Counted from the stretch's first letter, positions 1 to 7,859 are shown. The stretch: DNA of 20,157 nt from Candidatus Zixiibacteriota bacterium (GCA_024230695.1 JAAERC010000787.1:1-20157), one strand, 5' to 3'. Numbers and translations are program-made. Notes: generated from the sequence alone by a model not told the origin.

Positions 1-870
1 TCCAAATAATATGGTTGGATCAAGATTTCCTTGTACTGCCTTATTAGGCAGAGCCGCTTTCGCCTGACTAAGTTTTGTCCGATAATCAATTCCGATAACT
101 TCGCAGTCAAGGTCTTTGAGTATATCGTAGTAAGGGGCAACATTGTTAACAAACAAAATTCTTGGGACTTTTAAATCTGACAGTTGACCAAAAATCTTAT
201 TCACTATCCTGACCACCCAGTGGGAGAAATCATCAAAAGATAAAATTCCGCCCCAGCTTTCAAAAAGCTGTACCGCATCGGCCCCGGCATTGATCTGAGC
301 CCGGAGATATATTGCCAGCGCATCGGCCAAAAAGTCAAACAACTCTTCGGCAACATCGGGCGATTGGTGTAAAAACTTTTTAGCTGAGTTAAATGTTTTT
401 GAACCCTGTCCCTCAATTAAATAACAGGCCAGTGTAAATGGTGATCCGGCAAAACCAATTAATGGAATATCAGGTAATATCTTTTTTATTTCCTTTATTC
501 CATCTAAGGCAAAAGATAATTCATTGATTGGATCAATATGTGTCATCTGTCTGACATCTTCAATAGTACTAATCGGATTGGCGATTTTTGGGCCGCCATC
601 GGGGAAAGAGACGTTAATTCCCATTGGCTCAAGCATTGTCATGATATCAGAAAATAAAATTGTGGCATCAAGATCAAACCTCTTAATTGGCTGTTCCACC
701 ACTTCTGCAATAATTTTTGGTGATTGGCATAATTCCTGAAATGTAACTTTTTCGCGAACCTTAAGATATTCGGGAAGATACCGTCCGGCCTGACGCATGA
801 CCCAAATCGGTATTTTTCCAGTATTATGGCCCCAGCAGGCATCAATAAAACTACTATTTTCTACTCCCAC
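1..870 (-). CDS. hemE: Uroporphyrinogen decarboxylase, 3' end cut by window edge
   Basis: Converts uroporphyrinogen III to coproporphyrinogen III in the cytoplasm by removing four carboxyl groups. The frame is open from 870 to the left edge (290 codons; the family is about 340-350, so roughly the last 50 residues are missing). Visible family motifs: MRQAGRYLPEY at about residues 25-35 with the substrate-binding arginines R26 and R30; FSD with the key Asp at D75; GFAGSPFTLACY ending at Y150; LFESWGG with S205; and GNLDP near the edge. I chose the GTG at 868-870 because a perfect AGGAGG (878-883 on the complement) sits 7 bases upstream and there is no ATG nearby. The start overlaps the end of hemL by 10 bases, which suggests translational coupling. 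It is the last visible gene of the heme operon. Identity is very secure; only the 3' end is unknown. Confidence 0.96.
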   Translation of the reverse strand, partial: MGVENSSFIDACWGHNTGKIPIWVMRQAGRYLPEYLKVREKVTFQELCQSPKIIAEVVEQPIKRFDLDATILFSDIMTMLEPMGINVSFPDGGPKIANPISTIEDVRQMTHIDPINELSFALDGIKEIKKILPDIPLIGFAGSPFTLACYLIEGQGSKTFNSAKKFLHQSPDVAEELFDFLADALAIYLRAQINAGADAVQLFESWGGILSFDDFSHWVVRIVNKIFGQLSDLKVPRILFVNNVAPYYDILKDLDCEVIGIDYRTKLSQAKAALPNKAVQGNLDPTILFG

Positions 871-2153
871 TGATGAGCCTCCTGTTTGATATTTTTGGCC
901 AAAATGTCAACAGCATCATCAAGTAGCTCATCGGTGTGTGCCGCTGACATAAAACCAACCTCATAACCAGATGGAGGTAAATAGATACTATCATTTAGAA
1001 TCGATTCATGTATCCTGTTAAAATGCGCGATACCATCCGAGTTTATCTCCCCGGCTGAATGTGGAAGTTCTTTCTGGAAAACGATCCAGAATATTGAGGC
1101 TATACCGGTAACATTCACAACTCGATCACTAAGTTTCTCATTCAATTTGGAAACAAAGCGTCGGTTTTTTGCTTCAAGGTCAGCATAAATCCTGCCATCG
1201 GCAAGTTTCTCAAGTGTTGCTAGACCGGCGGTCATTGCCACCGGATTGCCTGATAATGTCCCTGCCTGATACACTGAGCCAAGCGGGGAAAGTTTGTTCA
1301 TGATCTCGGTACTTCCGCCAAAAGCACCAACCGGCATTCCGCCGCCAATAATTTTTCCGTAGGTCACCAGATCAGGCGGAACAGCATAATAAGACGATGC
1401 CCCTCCCATCCCAAGACGAAAACCGGTGATAACTTCATCCATGATCAACAAAGCACCATGTTTTTGGGTCAACGCCCGAAGCAATCTCATAAACTCGTGG
1501 GACTGAATCAAAAGACCATTGTTGGCCGGAACACCCTCAATAACAACCGCGGCCAGTTTGTCTCCGTTTTTATTGAAAAACTCGCTCAGAGCTTCTTCAT
1601 CATTTAAAGAAAGAACTGCTGTATTACTGGTGATGGCTTCCGGGACACCAGCCGATGATGGCTGACCAAAGGTTGCCAAACCAGAACCGGCCTTAACTAA
1701 TAAATGATCACTGTGGCCATGATAACAACCATCGAATTTCAAAATCAGATCCCGACCGGTATAACCGCGAGCCAAACGAATTGCTGACATCACCGCTTCG
1801 GTTCCCGATGAAACAAATCGAATGCTTTCAACAGAATCAACTTTTTTAGTTATAAAATCAGCCAGTTTATATTCGGCCTCGGTCGAAGCACCATAGGTCA
1901 AACCGCGATCTATCTGATTTTTTACGGCATCAACAACATCGGGATCGCAGTGTCCCAAAATCAATGGCCCCCAGGAACAACAAAAATCGAGGTAACGGTT
2001 GCCGTCAACATCATAAAGATGTGCACCCTCACCCTTCTTGATTATCCGCGGAACACCACCAACTGATTTAAAGGCACGAACCGGAGAGTTTACACCAGCC
2101 GGCATAACCTGGCATGCTAATTCATATATGCTCTGTGATTTTTTAGTATTCAT
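861..2153 (-). CDS. hemL: Glutamate-1-semialdehyde 2,1-aminomutase
   Basis: PLP enzyme that isomerises glutamate-1-semialdehyde to 5-aminolevulinate, the second committed step of the C5 heme pathway. At 430 aa it is the usual family length. Motifs in order: NSPVRAF at residues 22-28; SSGTEAVMSAIRLARG at 115-130 (cofactor phosphate binding); FDGCYHGHSDH at 140-150; the Asp of MDEVITGFR at about 239; and the PLP lysine K267 in TYGKIIGGGMPVGAFGG. The C-terminal IYLPPSGYE and SAAHT segments are also typical. One small departure is EGVPANN at 206-212, where most members have Pro after the Glu. The start is ATG at 2153 with only a weak GGA upstream. It follows hemC after 95 bases with no visible gene between, and overlaps hemE. 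General class III aminotransferases are the alternative, but the mutase-specific motifs make that unlikely. Confidence 0.97.
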   Translation of the reverse strand: MNTKKSQSIYELACQVMPAGVNSPVRAFKSVGGVPRIIKKGEGAHLYDVDGNRYLDFCCSWGPLILGHCDPDVVDAVKNQIDRGLTYGASTEAEYKLADFITKKVDSVESIRFVSSGTEAVMSAIRLARGYTGRDLILKFDGCYHGHSDHLLVKAGSGLATFGQPSSAGVPEAITSNTAVLSLNDEEALSEFFNKNGDKLAAVVIEGVPANNGLLIQSHEFMRLLRALTQKHGALLIMDEVITGFRLGMGGASSYYAVPPDLVTYGKIIGGGMPVGAFGGSTEIMNKLSPLGSVYQAGTLSGNPVAMTAGLATLEKLADGRIYADLEAKNRRFVSKLNEKLSDRVVNVTGIASIFWIVFQKELPHSAGEINSDGIAHFNRIHESILNDSIYLPPSGYEVGFMSAAHTDELLDDAVDILAKNIKQEAHQWE

Positions 2154-2248
2154 TTCAGTTCCATCTTAAATTCTGGCTTAGTTACAAATATTCTATTTTT
2201 ACTAATACGATTCTCAATCAATATAAATTAAATCTATCAAAGAAAAAA

Positions 2249-3160
2249 CTATTCTACAATCAATTTATTGTAGAGAGCATCAACTATTTTTTCGGTGTTA
2301 TTTCCGGTTTCTTCTATTCGTCTCATCCCGACCCAGCAATTATCTTTGCTCTGTCCGAGTATAGCGGTGAGTTTCAACTGTTTATCTGATATTGTTGAGT
2401 ACACACCTAAAGGAAGAGTACAACCGGCATCAAATTTGGCCAGTAGTCCTCGTTCCAAACTTGTTTCCATCACAACCTCGGGAGAATTTAGCTGACCGAT
2501 AATACTTTCAGTCCTTTGATCATTGTCACGAATCTGAATTCCAAGAACTCCCTGAGCCGGAGCCGGCAAAAATTTATCGGGGTCCATTCTGATAACTTTT
2601 AAATCTGACAAATCAAGCTCAAGCCGGTCGATTCCGGCGGCGGCAATAATTATGGCATCGTATAAACCATCACGTAATTTTTTTACCCGGGTCGGGACAT
2701 TGCCCCGCATATCTTTAATTTCCAACGTTGGCGCATGATATGTTATCTGGCACTTACGACGAGCCGAACTGGTTCCAATGATAGAACCGGCCTTAACTGG
2801 AATTAGATTTCCATCTTCAAACTTTGTTTTATTTATCAACAACACTTCACGACGATCAACTCTGAACCCAACCGCACCCAGTTTTAATCCGTTTGGCTGA
2901 GTTGTCATCAAATCCTTAAGCGAGTGCACAACCAAATCAACATCTTTGCCAATTAACGCATCTTCCAGCTCTTTTGTAAAAAAACCTTTCCCTTCAAGCT
3001 TATCAAAGGAAACATCATCCATTTTATCACCGGTAGTTTTGATGACTTTGATCTCGGATTTACAATTAAATTTGGAAATTAGAATTTGTTTAATGAAGTT
3101 TGCTTGCCACAAAGCTAATTGAGACCCGCGGGTCCCAAGAATCAAACTACCGGTTTTCAT
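2249..3160 (-). CDS. hemC: Hydroxymethylbilane synthase (porphobilinogen deaminase)
   Basis: Polymerises four porphobilinogen molecules into the linear tetrapyrrole hydroxymethylbilane, using a covalently bound dipyrromethane cofactor. The product is 303 aa, full length. Motifs: GTRGSQLALWQ at residues 9-19; KTTGD at 41-45; HSLKD at 79-83 with the catalytic Asp D83; GTSSARR at 129-135; DMRGNVPTR at 150-158; LPAPAQGVLGIQ at 198-209; and the cofactor-attachment cysteine C247 in DAGCTLPLG. The residues after D83 read LMTTQP rather than the common VPT. Its ATG overlaps the hemA stop as ATGA (3157-3160), a classic translational coupling. hemD, a frequent partner directly after hemC, is not present here. 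Confidence 0.97.
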   Translation of the reverse strand: MKTGSLILGTRGSQLALWQANFIKQILISKFNCKSEIKVIKTTGDKMDDVSFDKLEGKGFFTKELEDALIGKDVDLVVHSLKDLMTTQPNGLKLGAVGFRVDRREVLLINKTKFEDGNLIPVKAGSIIGTSSARRKCQITYHAPTLEIKDMRGNVPTRVKKLRDGLYDAIIIAAAGIDRLELDLSDLKVIRMDPDKFLPAPAQGVLGIQIRDNDQRTESIIGQLNSPEVVMETSLERGLLAKFDAGCTLPLGVYSTISDKQLKLTAILGQSKDNCWVGMRRIEETGNNTEKIVDALYNKLIVE

Positions 3161-4425
3161 GCGGACTTTTTTCTGCGGATACCAGGATGTTTTGCGTGAT
3201 TTTCGGCTTTGGCTTCAACCATATATTCCGAAAGCATTCGGACAGATTGAAATGATGAGTGACCAATCAGTTTTGTGACCAAATGAGAGACAGCATCTTG
3301 CTGTTTTTTATCAAGGGATGACAATTTATTAGTAAAGAGTTTATCGAGTGCCTTATTGGCCATCTCAATAGACTCTTGATAACTTTCATTGATTATCGGT
3401 TTGAGCGATATTTCAATTTGGTTGGAAAGATAGCGACTGACCTCTTCACGAACGATCTCGTTGGCATGACCGGCTTCAATAAACTTCTCGCGAAGGTTAC
3501 CCTGATGCTGATTCTTCAACTGAGGAATATCAATCATTTCAAGATCTGGGGTGGAATCAAACTCATTAGAGAAATCTCTAGGAATAGCCAAATCGATACA
3601 AATTGTTGGAAGAGAGTCAGGATCGAATTTGTCAATAAATGATTTTGTAAAAATCGGTCTATCCGATGATGTCGCTGAAATAATAGCGTCTATCTTTATC
3701 GGTGATTCTAAAAAAGTATCAAGAGCAACAACCGAGCCGCCAAATTCATCCGATAGTTTCTCGGCTTTATTAACTGTTCTATTAACAAATAACAGCTCTG
3801 CCTGGAAGGAGTCCTTAATATATTTTGCCAGCTTTGAGGTCATCGGACCAGCACCAACTAACGCGATAGTCGGGTTTTGAATATCCTTTAATTGCTTTGA
3901 TATAGTTTCCCCAGCCAGTGATGCCATCGATAGTGATCCACGCCCGATTGATGTTTTTCTTTTAATACTTCGTGCCACCAAAAGTGCTCTTTGGGCCAAA
4001 TGATCAAGGGTATGTCCGACCAAGCCGTATTCTTTGGCATCATTATATGCCTGCTTGAACTGTCCGGTAATCTGAGTTTCGCCAATAACCATCGACTCCA
4101 GCGATGATACCATCCGAAACAGATGCATTAGAGCTTCTCGTCCCCGGAAATTATAAAAATCATTTGGGAAAAATGCAATATCTTCTGCACCTTTAAAAAA
4201 GAAATCAATCATCCGATGCAAAACTTGTGAACGCTGAATTGATTCGGGAGCAGAATACAAAATTTCAATTCGATTGCAGGTAGATAGGTAAATCAACTCA
4301 TCCACGCCAAGCACCTCTTTGAGCTCATCCAGTTTCGCTTGTTTCGATTCCGGGCTCAGAGTCATCTGATGTAACAAACGATTATTCTGTTGCCAGATTG
4401 ATGTGCCGATTATACCAATACTCAT
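3157..4425 (-). CDS. hemA: Glutamyl-tRNA reductase
   Basis: NADPH-dependent reduction of Glu-tRNA to glutamate-1-semialdehyde, the first and usually rate-controlling step of C5 tetrapyrrole synthesis. The product is 422 aa. The catalytic cysteine is C50 in LSTCNRIEI. The conserved substrate-domain helix reads SSLESMVIGETQITGQF, and the nucleotide-binding loop is LVGAGPMTSKL. The last ~120 residues form the helical dimerisation domain and end in a basic tail, RRKKSA. The start is ATG at 4425, preceded by TTTGGAACTGTAA, a modest ribosome binding site similar to that of hemL. It is the first gene of the operon, with 250 bases of non-coding DNA upstream to the neighbouring VanZ-like gene. Heme feedback acts on this enzyme in several bacteria, but no regulatory element for that is visible here. 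Confidence 0.96.
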   Translation of the reverse strand: MSIGIIGTSIWQQNNRLLHQMTLSPESKQAKLDELKEVLGVDELIYLSTCNRIEILYSAPESIQRSQVLHRMIDFFFKGAEDIAFFPNDFYNFRGREALMHLFRMVSSLESMVIGETQITGQFKQAYNDAKEYGLVGHTLDHLAQRALLVARSIKRKTSIGRGSLSMASLAGETISKQLKDIQNPTIALVGAGPMTSKLAKYIKDSFQAELLFVNRTVNKAEKLSDEFGGSVVALDTFLESPIKIDAIISATSSDRPIFTKSFIDKFDPDSLPTICIDLAIPRDFSNEFDSTPDLEMIDIPQLKNQHQGNLREKFIEAGHANEIVREEVSRYLSNQIEISLKPIINESYQESIEMANKALDKLFTNKLSSLDKKQQDAVSHLVTKLIGHSSFQSVRMLSEYMVEAKAENHAKHPGIRRKKSA

Positions 4426-4516
4426 TTACAGTTCCAAATATTTTCATCTTTCAATTTTATTGTCGAACAAATATTCAAAAAATCTATTCTCTTGTGTCAC
4501 GCCTTTGTCATATTTC

Positions 4517-4545
4517 AAATTATTTTATAAGTCATTGACTAACAA
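4517..4545 (-). promoter_or_regulatory. Possible sigma-70-type promoter for the heme operon
   Basis: On the minus strand TTGTTA (4545-4540) and TAATTT (4522-4517) are separated by 17 bases and lie about 90 bases before the hemA ATG. Each box matches consensus only partly and the region is AT-rich, so chance matches are likely. The rest of the 4426-4675 gap shows no ORF. A weak CCCAA/TTGGG hairpin near 4600 may help end the VanZ-like transcript, but I did not list it. Confidence 0.28.
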
Positions 4546-4675
4546 GTAATAACAACCCATATTTTTTTAGAAAACAACATCGCCACTTAAACCCAAAAAA
4601 CCTAATTGGGGACGAATTTTATCCGATTATGAGTTTTACCATTTTCTGCTTTAATTTATAGTAATTCTAATTGAA

Positions 4676-5650
4676 CTATTCCAATTTGAAATCATCAATA
4701 TAAACATCAAAATTTTCAATTGGATACTCAGTAAATAGTACAATTGCTTTTATCTTATTCATTTTCATTACCCGCGAATTCGGCGCGTTTTTTACTTCTT
4801 CAAGTGGGATAATTATTTTATTCAAACCTGGTTTTATTATTAGCGTTCGATTAAATCTATCATAGTAATTATTATCATGCCACCAGTCATTGATTCTAAA
4901 TTCAAGATTAATACTCTCATCATGTTTTGAAAAAACTATAAATGTGAAGTTCTCAAATCCCGTCCAGTCTATATATGGCTCCCCTATTAAGAAACTGGAG
5001 TTTCCCACATTATCTATTAACATCTGGCCGACGTGATTTACTCCCAAATCATCAGAATTGAAAGGCGCTGGAACAATATTTATATGGTCGTTATCGGCAA
5101 ATACAAATTTCTGTTCCCAAGGTAACTCAAAGGTGCAGATATCCGGAAAACTAAGATTACGATTTGAATAAGCGGCGATCCAGACAACAGTTGGGGTTAT
5201 CATAAACAATCCCAATAAAAATACAATCAGCCGGATAAAGTATTTTAGCTTGTTATTAATGGCCATCCCGGTGATCGATACTCTTCGGTCAAGAGTCAAA
5301 TAGAAACCAAGAAAACAGATTGCGCCGATAACATCGTTAACAATATCCCAGATATCGGCGTCACGCGGCGTAAAATATTGAAATAGCTCTGTAACAAACC
5401 CCATCAACCCGGTAAGAAAAAAAGCGATGGCATAATGTACTAAAGGATTTGAATAACGCCGTCCAAAAAGAGTTTGTGAAAGACCCAAAAGAGCAATTGA
5501 GATTATTCCAAAAAGAGGTACATGCCCAAATTCAAAAACAGAATGCCAAAAATAGTTGTCGAATGGCATTTTGAATTTATCAAGAAAAACGAGAGCCAAT
5601 GATATGACGGCAACCATAATAACTATTTTTAATCTACTGCTCAGTTTCAT
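4676..5650 (-). CDS. VanZ-like membrane protein with C-terminal beta-rich extracytoplasmic domain
   Basis: 324 aa in two parts. Residues about 8-160 hold five hydrophobic segments (roughly 8-24, 36-60, 70-90, 100-120 and 137-160). They include the VanZ-type signature FGH at 41-43 and E88xxQ91, followed by PRDADIWDIVNDVIGA (95-110), where the acidic residues D97, D99 and D102 are characteristic. Residues about 165-324 are hydrophilic and rich in aromatic and Asn/Asp residues, with alternating beta-strand patterns. They end in FDVYIDDFKLE, which resembles the last strand of jelly-roll carbohydrate-binding or galactose-binding-like domains. That domain would face the periplasm. VanZ relatives occur in glycopeptide resistance and in exopolysaccharide loci; its biochemical role is not settled. 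The start is ATG at 5650 with GGAAG 6 bases upstream. It is isolated from the PEP-CTERM gene by a strong terminator. The family call is firm for the N-terminal half; the fold of the C-terminal half is inference. Confidence 0.82.
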   Translation of the reverse strand: MKLSSRLKIVIMVAVISLALVFLDKFKMPFDNYFWHSVFEFGHVPLFGIISIALLGLSQTLFGRRYSNPLVHYAIAFFLTGLMGFVTELFQYFTPRDADIWDIVNDVIGAICFLGFYLTLDRRVSITGMAINNKLKYFIRLIVFLLGLFMITPTVVWIAAYSNRNLSFPDICTFELPWEQKFVFADNDHINIVPAPFNSDDLGVNHVGQMLIDNVGNSSFLIGEPYIDWTGFENFTFIVFSKHDESINLEFRINDWWHDNNYYDRFNRTLIIKPGLNKIIIPLEEVKNAPNSRVMKMNKIKAIVLFTEYPIENFDVYIDDFKLE

Positions 5651-5781
5651 ATTAACTTCCGGTTGTTTTTACCAAATTCTACATAACTTAGTGAAAATAT
5701 AAAAAGCCACAAGTAAAGAATGCTTCTTCTGATTAATATTATAATTCTGATAAAATTGTTTGATTGAATATTCGGTGCTTG

Positions 5782-5813
5782 AAAAAAAAGGGTCATAATA
5801 TAATTATGACCCT
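5782..5813 (-). terminator. Intrinsic terminator of the PEP-CTERM gene
   Basis: A perfect 10-bp stem AGGGTCATAA/TTATGACCCT (5789-5798 and 5804-5813) with a 5-base loop is followed on the minus strand by eight T (5782-5789). It lies 33 bases after the PEP-CTERM stop. It should strongly separate that gene from the downstream VanZ-like gene. Confidence 0.93.
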
Positions 5814-5845
5814 GAATTATTTACAATTTGTTATCTACTTGTTAA

Positions 5846-6424
5846 TTAGCGCCTTCTACGATAAGCGGCCATCCCAAGAGCACCCAAGCCAAATAGTAAA
5901 ACTGTGGTCGGCTCAGGGACATTGGCATTAATTGTCAACTTAACGCCATCATTCCAATAATGACAATCAGGATCAAATCCAATCCCGAATAGACCATCTG
6001 AAGCAAAAGTATTTAAATCAGATATATAGTCATTTAATGAAATTGTAAGATTTTCTGAGGTGGCGTTGTCATCCAAGTCAGTCCAAGTGTCAAAAAGAGT
6101 TCCACCCTTATCCGCGAAGTAATTTCCTGCAGTATTTTTCTCATAGATTGCATGGACTCCAACATCGGCATTATCAAGAAGATTCATATAAAGAATATCA
6201 TTGGGGTCTGAGGTCCAGTTTTGGATATTAGTAAAGGTTAAATATGCTGAAGTAATTGGATAATCGGAGCTGTTCCAATTTATTCCCCAAGTATAAGCAT
6301 AATAATGATCAAGATCATATATATCTGCCGGATTGGGATCAAAAGTAAAAACCGCCCCAAATGATGAAACAGAGCAAATAAACACAAATCCTATCAAAAA
6401 TCCCAATGTCAAAATCTTTTTCAT
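5846..6424 (-). CDS. Small secreted PEP-CTERM protein
   Basis: A 192-aa exported protein predicted to be handled by an exosortase. The N-terminus MKKILTLGFLIGFVF...SFGA is a signal peptide of about 24 residues. The C-terminus has the full PEP-CTERM tripartite signal: VPEPTT, the hydrophobic stretch VLLFGLGALGMAAY, and the basic tail RRRR. The mature part is acidic, rich in Asn, Asp, Tyr and Trp, with several N-x-S/T triplets and predicted beta strands; I do not recognise a domain. I chose ATG at 6424 over the in-frame TTG at 6430 because AAAGGA sits upstream at the right distance and the ATG begins the signal peptide. It is transcribed from a sigma-54-like promoter and ended by its own terminator. 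In known systems such proteins are extracellular and co-occur with exopolysaccharide synthesis. No exosortase gene lies in the window. Confidence 0.9.
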   Translation of the reverse strand: MKKILTLGFLIGFVFICSVSSFGAVFTFDPNPADIYDLDHYYAYTWGINWNSSDYPITSAYLTFTNIQNWTSDPNDILYMNLLDNADVGVHAIYEKNTAGNYFADKGGTLFDTWTDLDDNATSENLTISLNDYISDLNTFASDGLFGIGFDPDCHYWNDGVKLTINANVPEPTTVLLFGLGALGMAAYRRRR

Positions 6425-6499
6425 ATCCAAAATCCTTTAAGTTAAAGCAATTTTTCTTACCCCTATAAAAGGATAAGCATATTTCATTGCAATATAATG

Positions 6500-6515
6500 A
6501 GCAATATCTAGGCCA
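6500..6515 (-). promoter_or_regulatory. Sigma-54 (RpoN)-type promoter for the PEP-CTERM gene
   Basis: The minus strand reads TGGCCTAGATATTGCT, matching the -24/-12 pattern TGGCAC-N5-TTGCW at the GG and GC dinucleotides with exact spacing. The -12 GC is at 6502-6501, so transcription should start near 6489 and leave a leader of about 65 bases before the ATG at 6424. PEP-CTERM genes in several lineages are reported to be controlled by RpoN with the PrsK/PrsR two-component pair, which supports the assignment. No regulator gene is in the window. Confidence 0.75.
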
Positions 6516-6542
6516 AACAAAAAAATAAGTCGCGGGATCTAT

Positions 6543-6562
6543 ATGCTGTTGCATGTCAGCAT
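6543..6562. promoter_or_regulatory. Inverted repeat, possible activator site upstream of the sigma-54 promoter
   Basis: ATGCTG-N8-CAGCAT (arms 6543-6548 and 6557-6562) is a perfect dyad about 55-75 bases upstream of the predicted start of the PEP-CTERM transcript. Sigma-54 promoters need an enhancer-binding activator, and such sites are often dyads, although usually a little farther upstream. The same arms were not found near the second sigma-54-like promoter, so this is a weak call. Confidence 0.3.
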
Positions 6563-6630
6563 GTTACATATTTATTGTTTTTGCCATATTAAATATATGT
6601 GAAGAGCGAATGCAATAATCATCAAATATA

Positions 6631-6658
6631 TTGCATATAAATTCCTATGTAATAATAA
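6631..6658 (+). promoter_or_regulatory. Possible promoter for the PP-loop/glycosyltransferase gene set
   Basis: TTGCAT (6631-6636) and TAATAA (6653-6658) are 16 bases apart, about 70 bases ahead of the ATG at 6729. The region is very AT-rich and other pairs are possible. The 304-base gap 6425-6728 is a divergent promoter region: it holds this element, the sigma-54-type promoter and the inverted repeat on the other side, and no other ORF that I can support. Confidence 0.25.
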
Positions 6659-6728
6659 TTTAATTAACTAATTTATATTAAATACCGATTAATGACATTA
6701 TAATTAAATTGTCAAAAAGGAGTTTATT

Positions 6729-7859
6729 ATGAAGTTATGCAGTAGATGTGTAATTAAGTATGAGCCCAAAAAGAATGATTCCGATAACAATGGACTCTGC
6801 CCTTATTGTAAAATATCAGATCAATTTAAGAATATTGTTTCCAGTATTGGAACAAATTCTGATCTTTTAAAAGAGCGAATTGATTTGTATCGTAATGTTG
6901 GCGAATACAATTGTCTTGTCGGTATCAGTGGTGGTAAAGATAGCACATATGTAATATATAGACTCAAATCACACTATGACGCGAAAATTCTGACATGGAC
7001 TTGGGATAATGGCTTCTTAACAGATTACGCAAAAGAAAACATCAATCGTGTGGTTAAGGAGTTCGATGTTGACCATATTTGGATCAAACCCGATAGCACG
7101 GTAACAGGCCAAGCGTATCAACAAAGTATCATTGCTGATTGTTGGCCATGTACAGCATGTTTCCACTTTGCTAATGCTACCCCCTGGAAAATCGCTTATG
7201 AGAAAAAAATCCCATTTATAATCCATGGAAGAACCCCCGAACAGATATTAAGAAAACCTGACGCCAGCACGTTTGAATCTCCATACTCATTGATTGCCGA
7301 CAATCTTGCTCCGTATGATAAGGATCGTGTTATTGAAATTTCCAAAAACCACATGCGCAAAATAAATAAGATAAAAGAATGGTTATTACATAACGAATCT
7401 GTCCGAGAACTTGGGCTAAAAAACGTTTATCTATCTCCTGATTTTGCCTTTTCCAAGGATTTCGCAGTTGAGGAATTAGCATTTTTCTTATACGAAATAC
7501 ATGATGAACCTTATATGATGGACGTATTGTCAGAAAAAACTAATTGGGTACGCCCAGAAGATACTTCTCTTTTCGGACACGCCGATTGTAGCGCCCACGA
7601 AGCGGCTGGGTATATGTATCAAAAAATGAATAAATCACTTTTATTAGATTATGAAATTAGTGCGGCGATACGGCATAATAAATTGGATAGACAAAAGGGA
7701 TTGGAAATAATAAATAAAGCGGCCAAAGACGCAAGTGTTTTCCCTGAAGAATCTATGAATATTCTCTCTGAAGCATCCAGTATTTCAAAGAAAAGCTTAA
7801 AAAATATGCATAGAAGAATAAAATACAAAAGTGTTATTAAATCAGTATTAGGAAAATAA
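6729..7859 (+). CDS. PP-loop ATP pyrophosphatase, N-acetyl sugar amidotransferase-like
   Basis: 376 aa. The N-terminus has a zinc-ribbon-like cysteine set (C4, C7, C24, C27). Next comes the PP-loop signature GISGGKDST with SGGKDS at residues 67-72, which adenylates the substrate. A second cysteine cluster, DCWPCTAC (C138, C141, C144), and IIHGRTPEQI follow, in the same order as CWPC and I-x-G-E segments of WbpG/PseA-type enzymes. The C-terminal YEISAAIRHNKLDRQKGLEII also resembles the end of that family. Those enzymes put an amidino group on N-acetylated sugars such as those in O-antigen or flagellin glycans, usually with ammonia from a HisH-like glutaminase, which is not encoded nearby. The start is ATG at 6729 with AAGGAG 7 bases upstream. 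It is first in the plus-strand polysaccharide set. Family placement is fairly secure; substrate is unknown, and a sulfur-transfer reaction is a less likely alternative. Confidence 0.8.
   Translation: MKLCSRCVIKYEPKKNDSDNNGLCPYCKISDQFKNIVSSIGTNSDLLKERIDLYRNVGEYNCLVGISGGKDSTYVIYRLKSHYDAKILTWTWDNGFLTDYAKENINRVVKEFDVDHIWIKPDSTVTGQAYQQSIIADCWPCTACFHFANATPWKIAYEKKIPFIIHGRTPEQILRKPDASTFESPYSLIADNLAPYDKDRVIEISKNHMRKINKIKEWLLHNESVRELGLKNVYLSPDFAFSKDFAVEELAFFLYEIHDEPYMMDVLSEKTNWVRPEDTSLFGHADCSAHEAAGYMYQKMNKSLLLDYEISAAIRHNKLDRQKGLEIINKAAKDASVFPEESMNILSEASSISKKSLKNMHRRIKYKSVIKSVLGK

Noticed and set aside
204..845. Short open frames and an apparent break within the region left of hemL
   Set aside because: The true hemE frame is continuously open from 870 to base 1; it only lacks a stop because the window ends, so there is no frameshift.
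5846..6430. TTG at 6430 as start of the PEP-CTERM protein, and similar upstream GTG/TTG starts at 14443 and 15856
   Set aside because: Each has an ATG a few codons later with a well-placed ribosome binding site and the conserved N-terminus (signal peptide or GT fold) beginning there.
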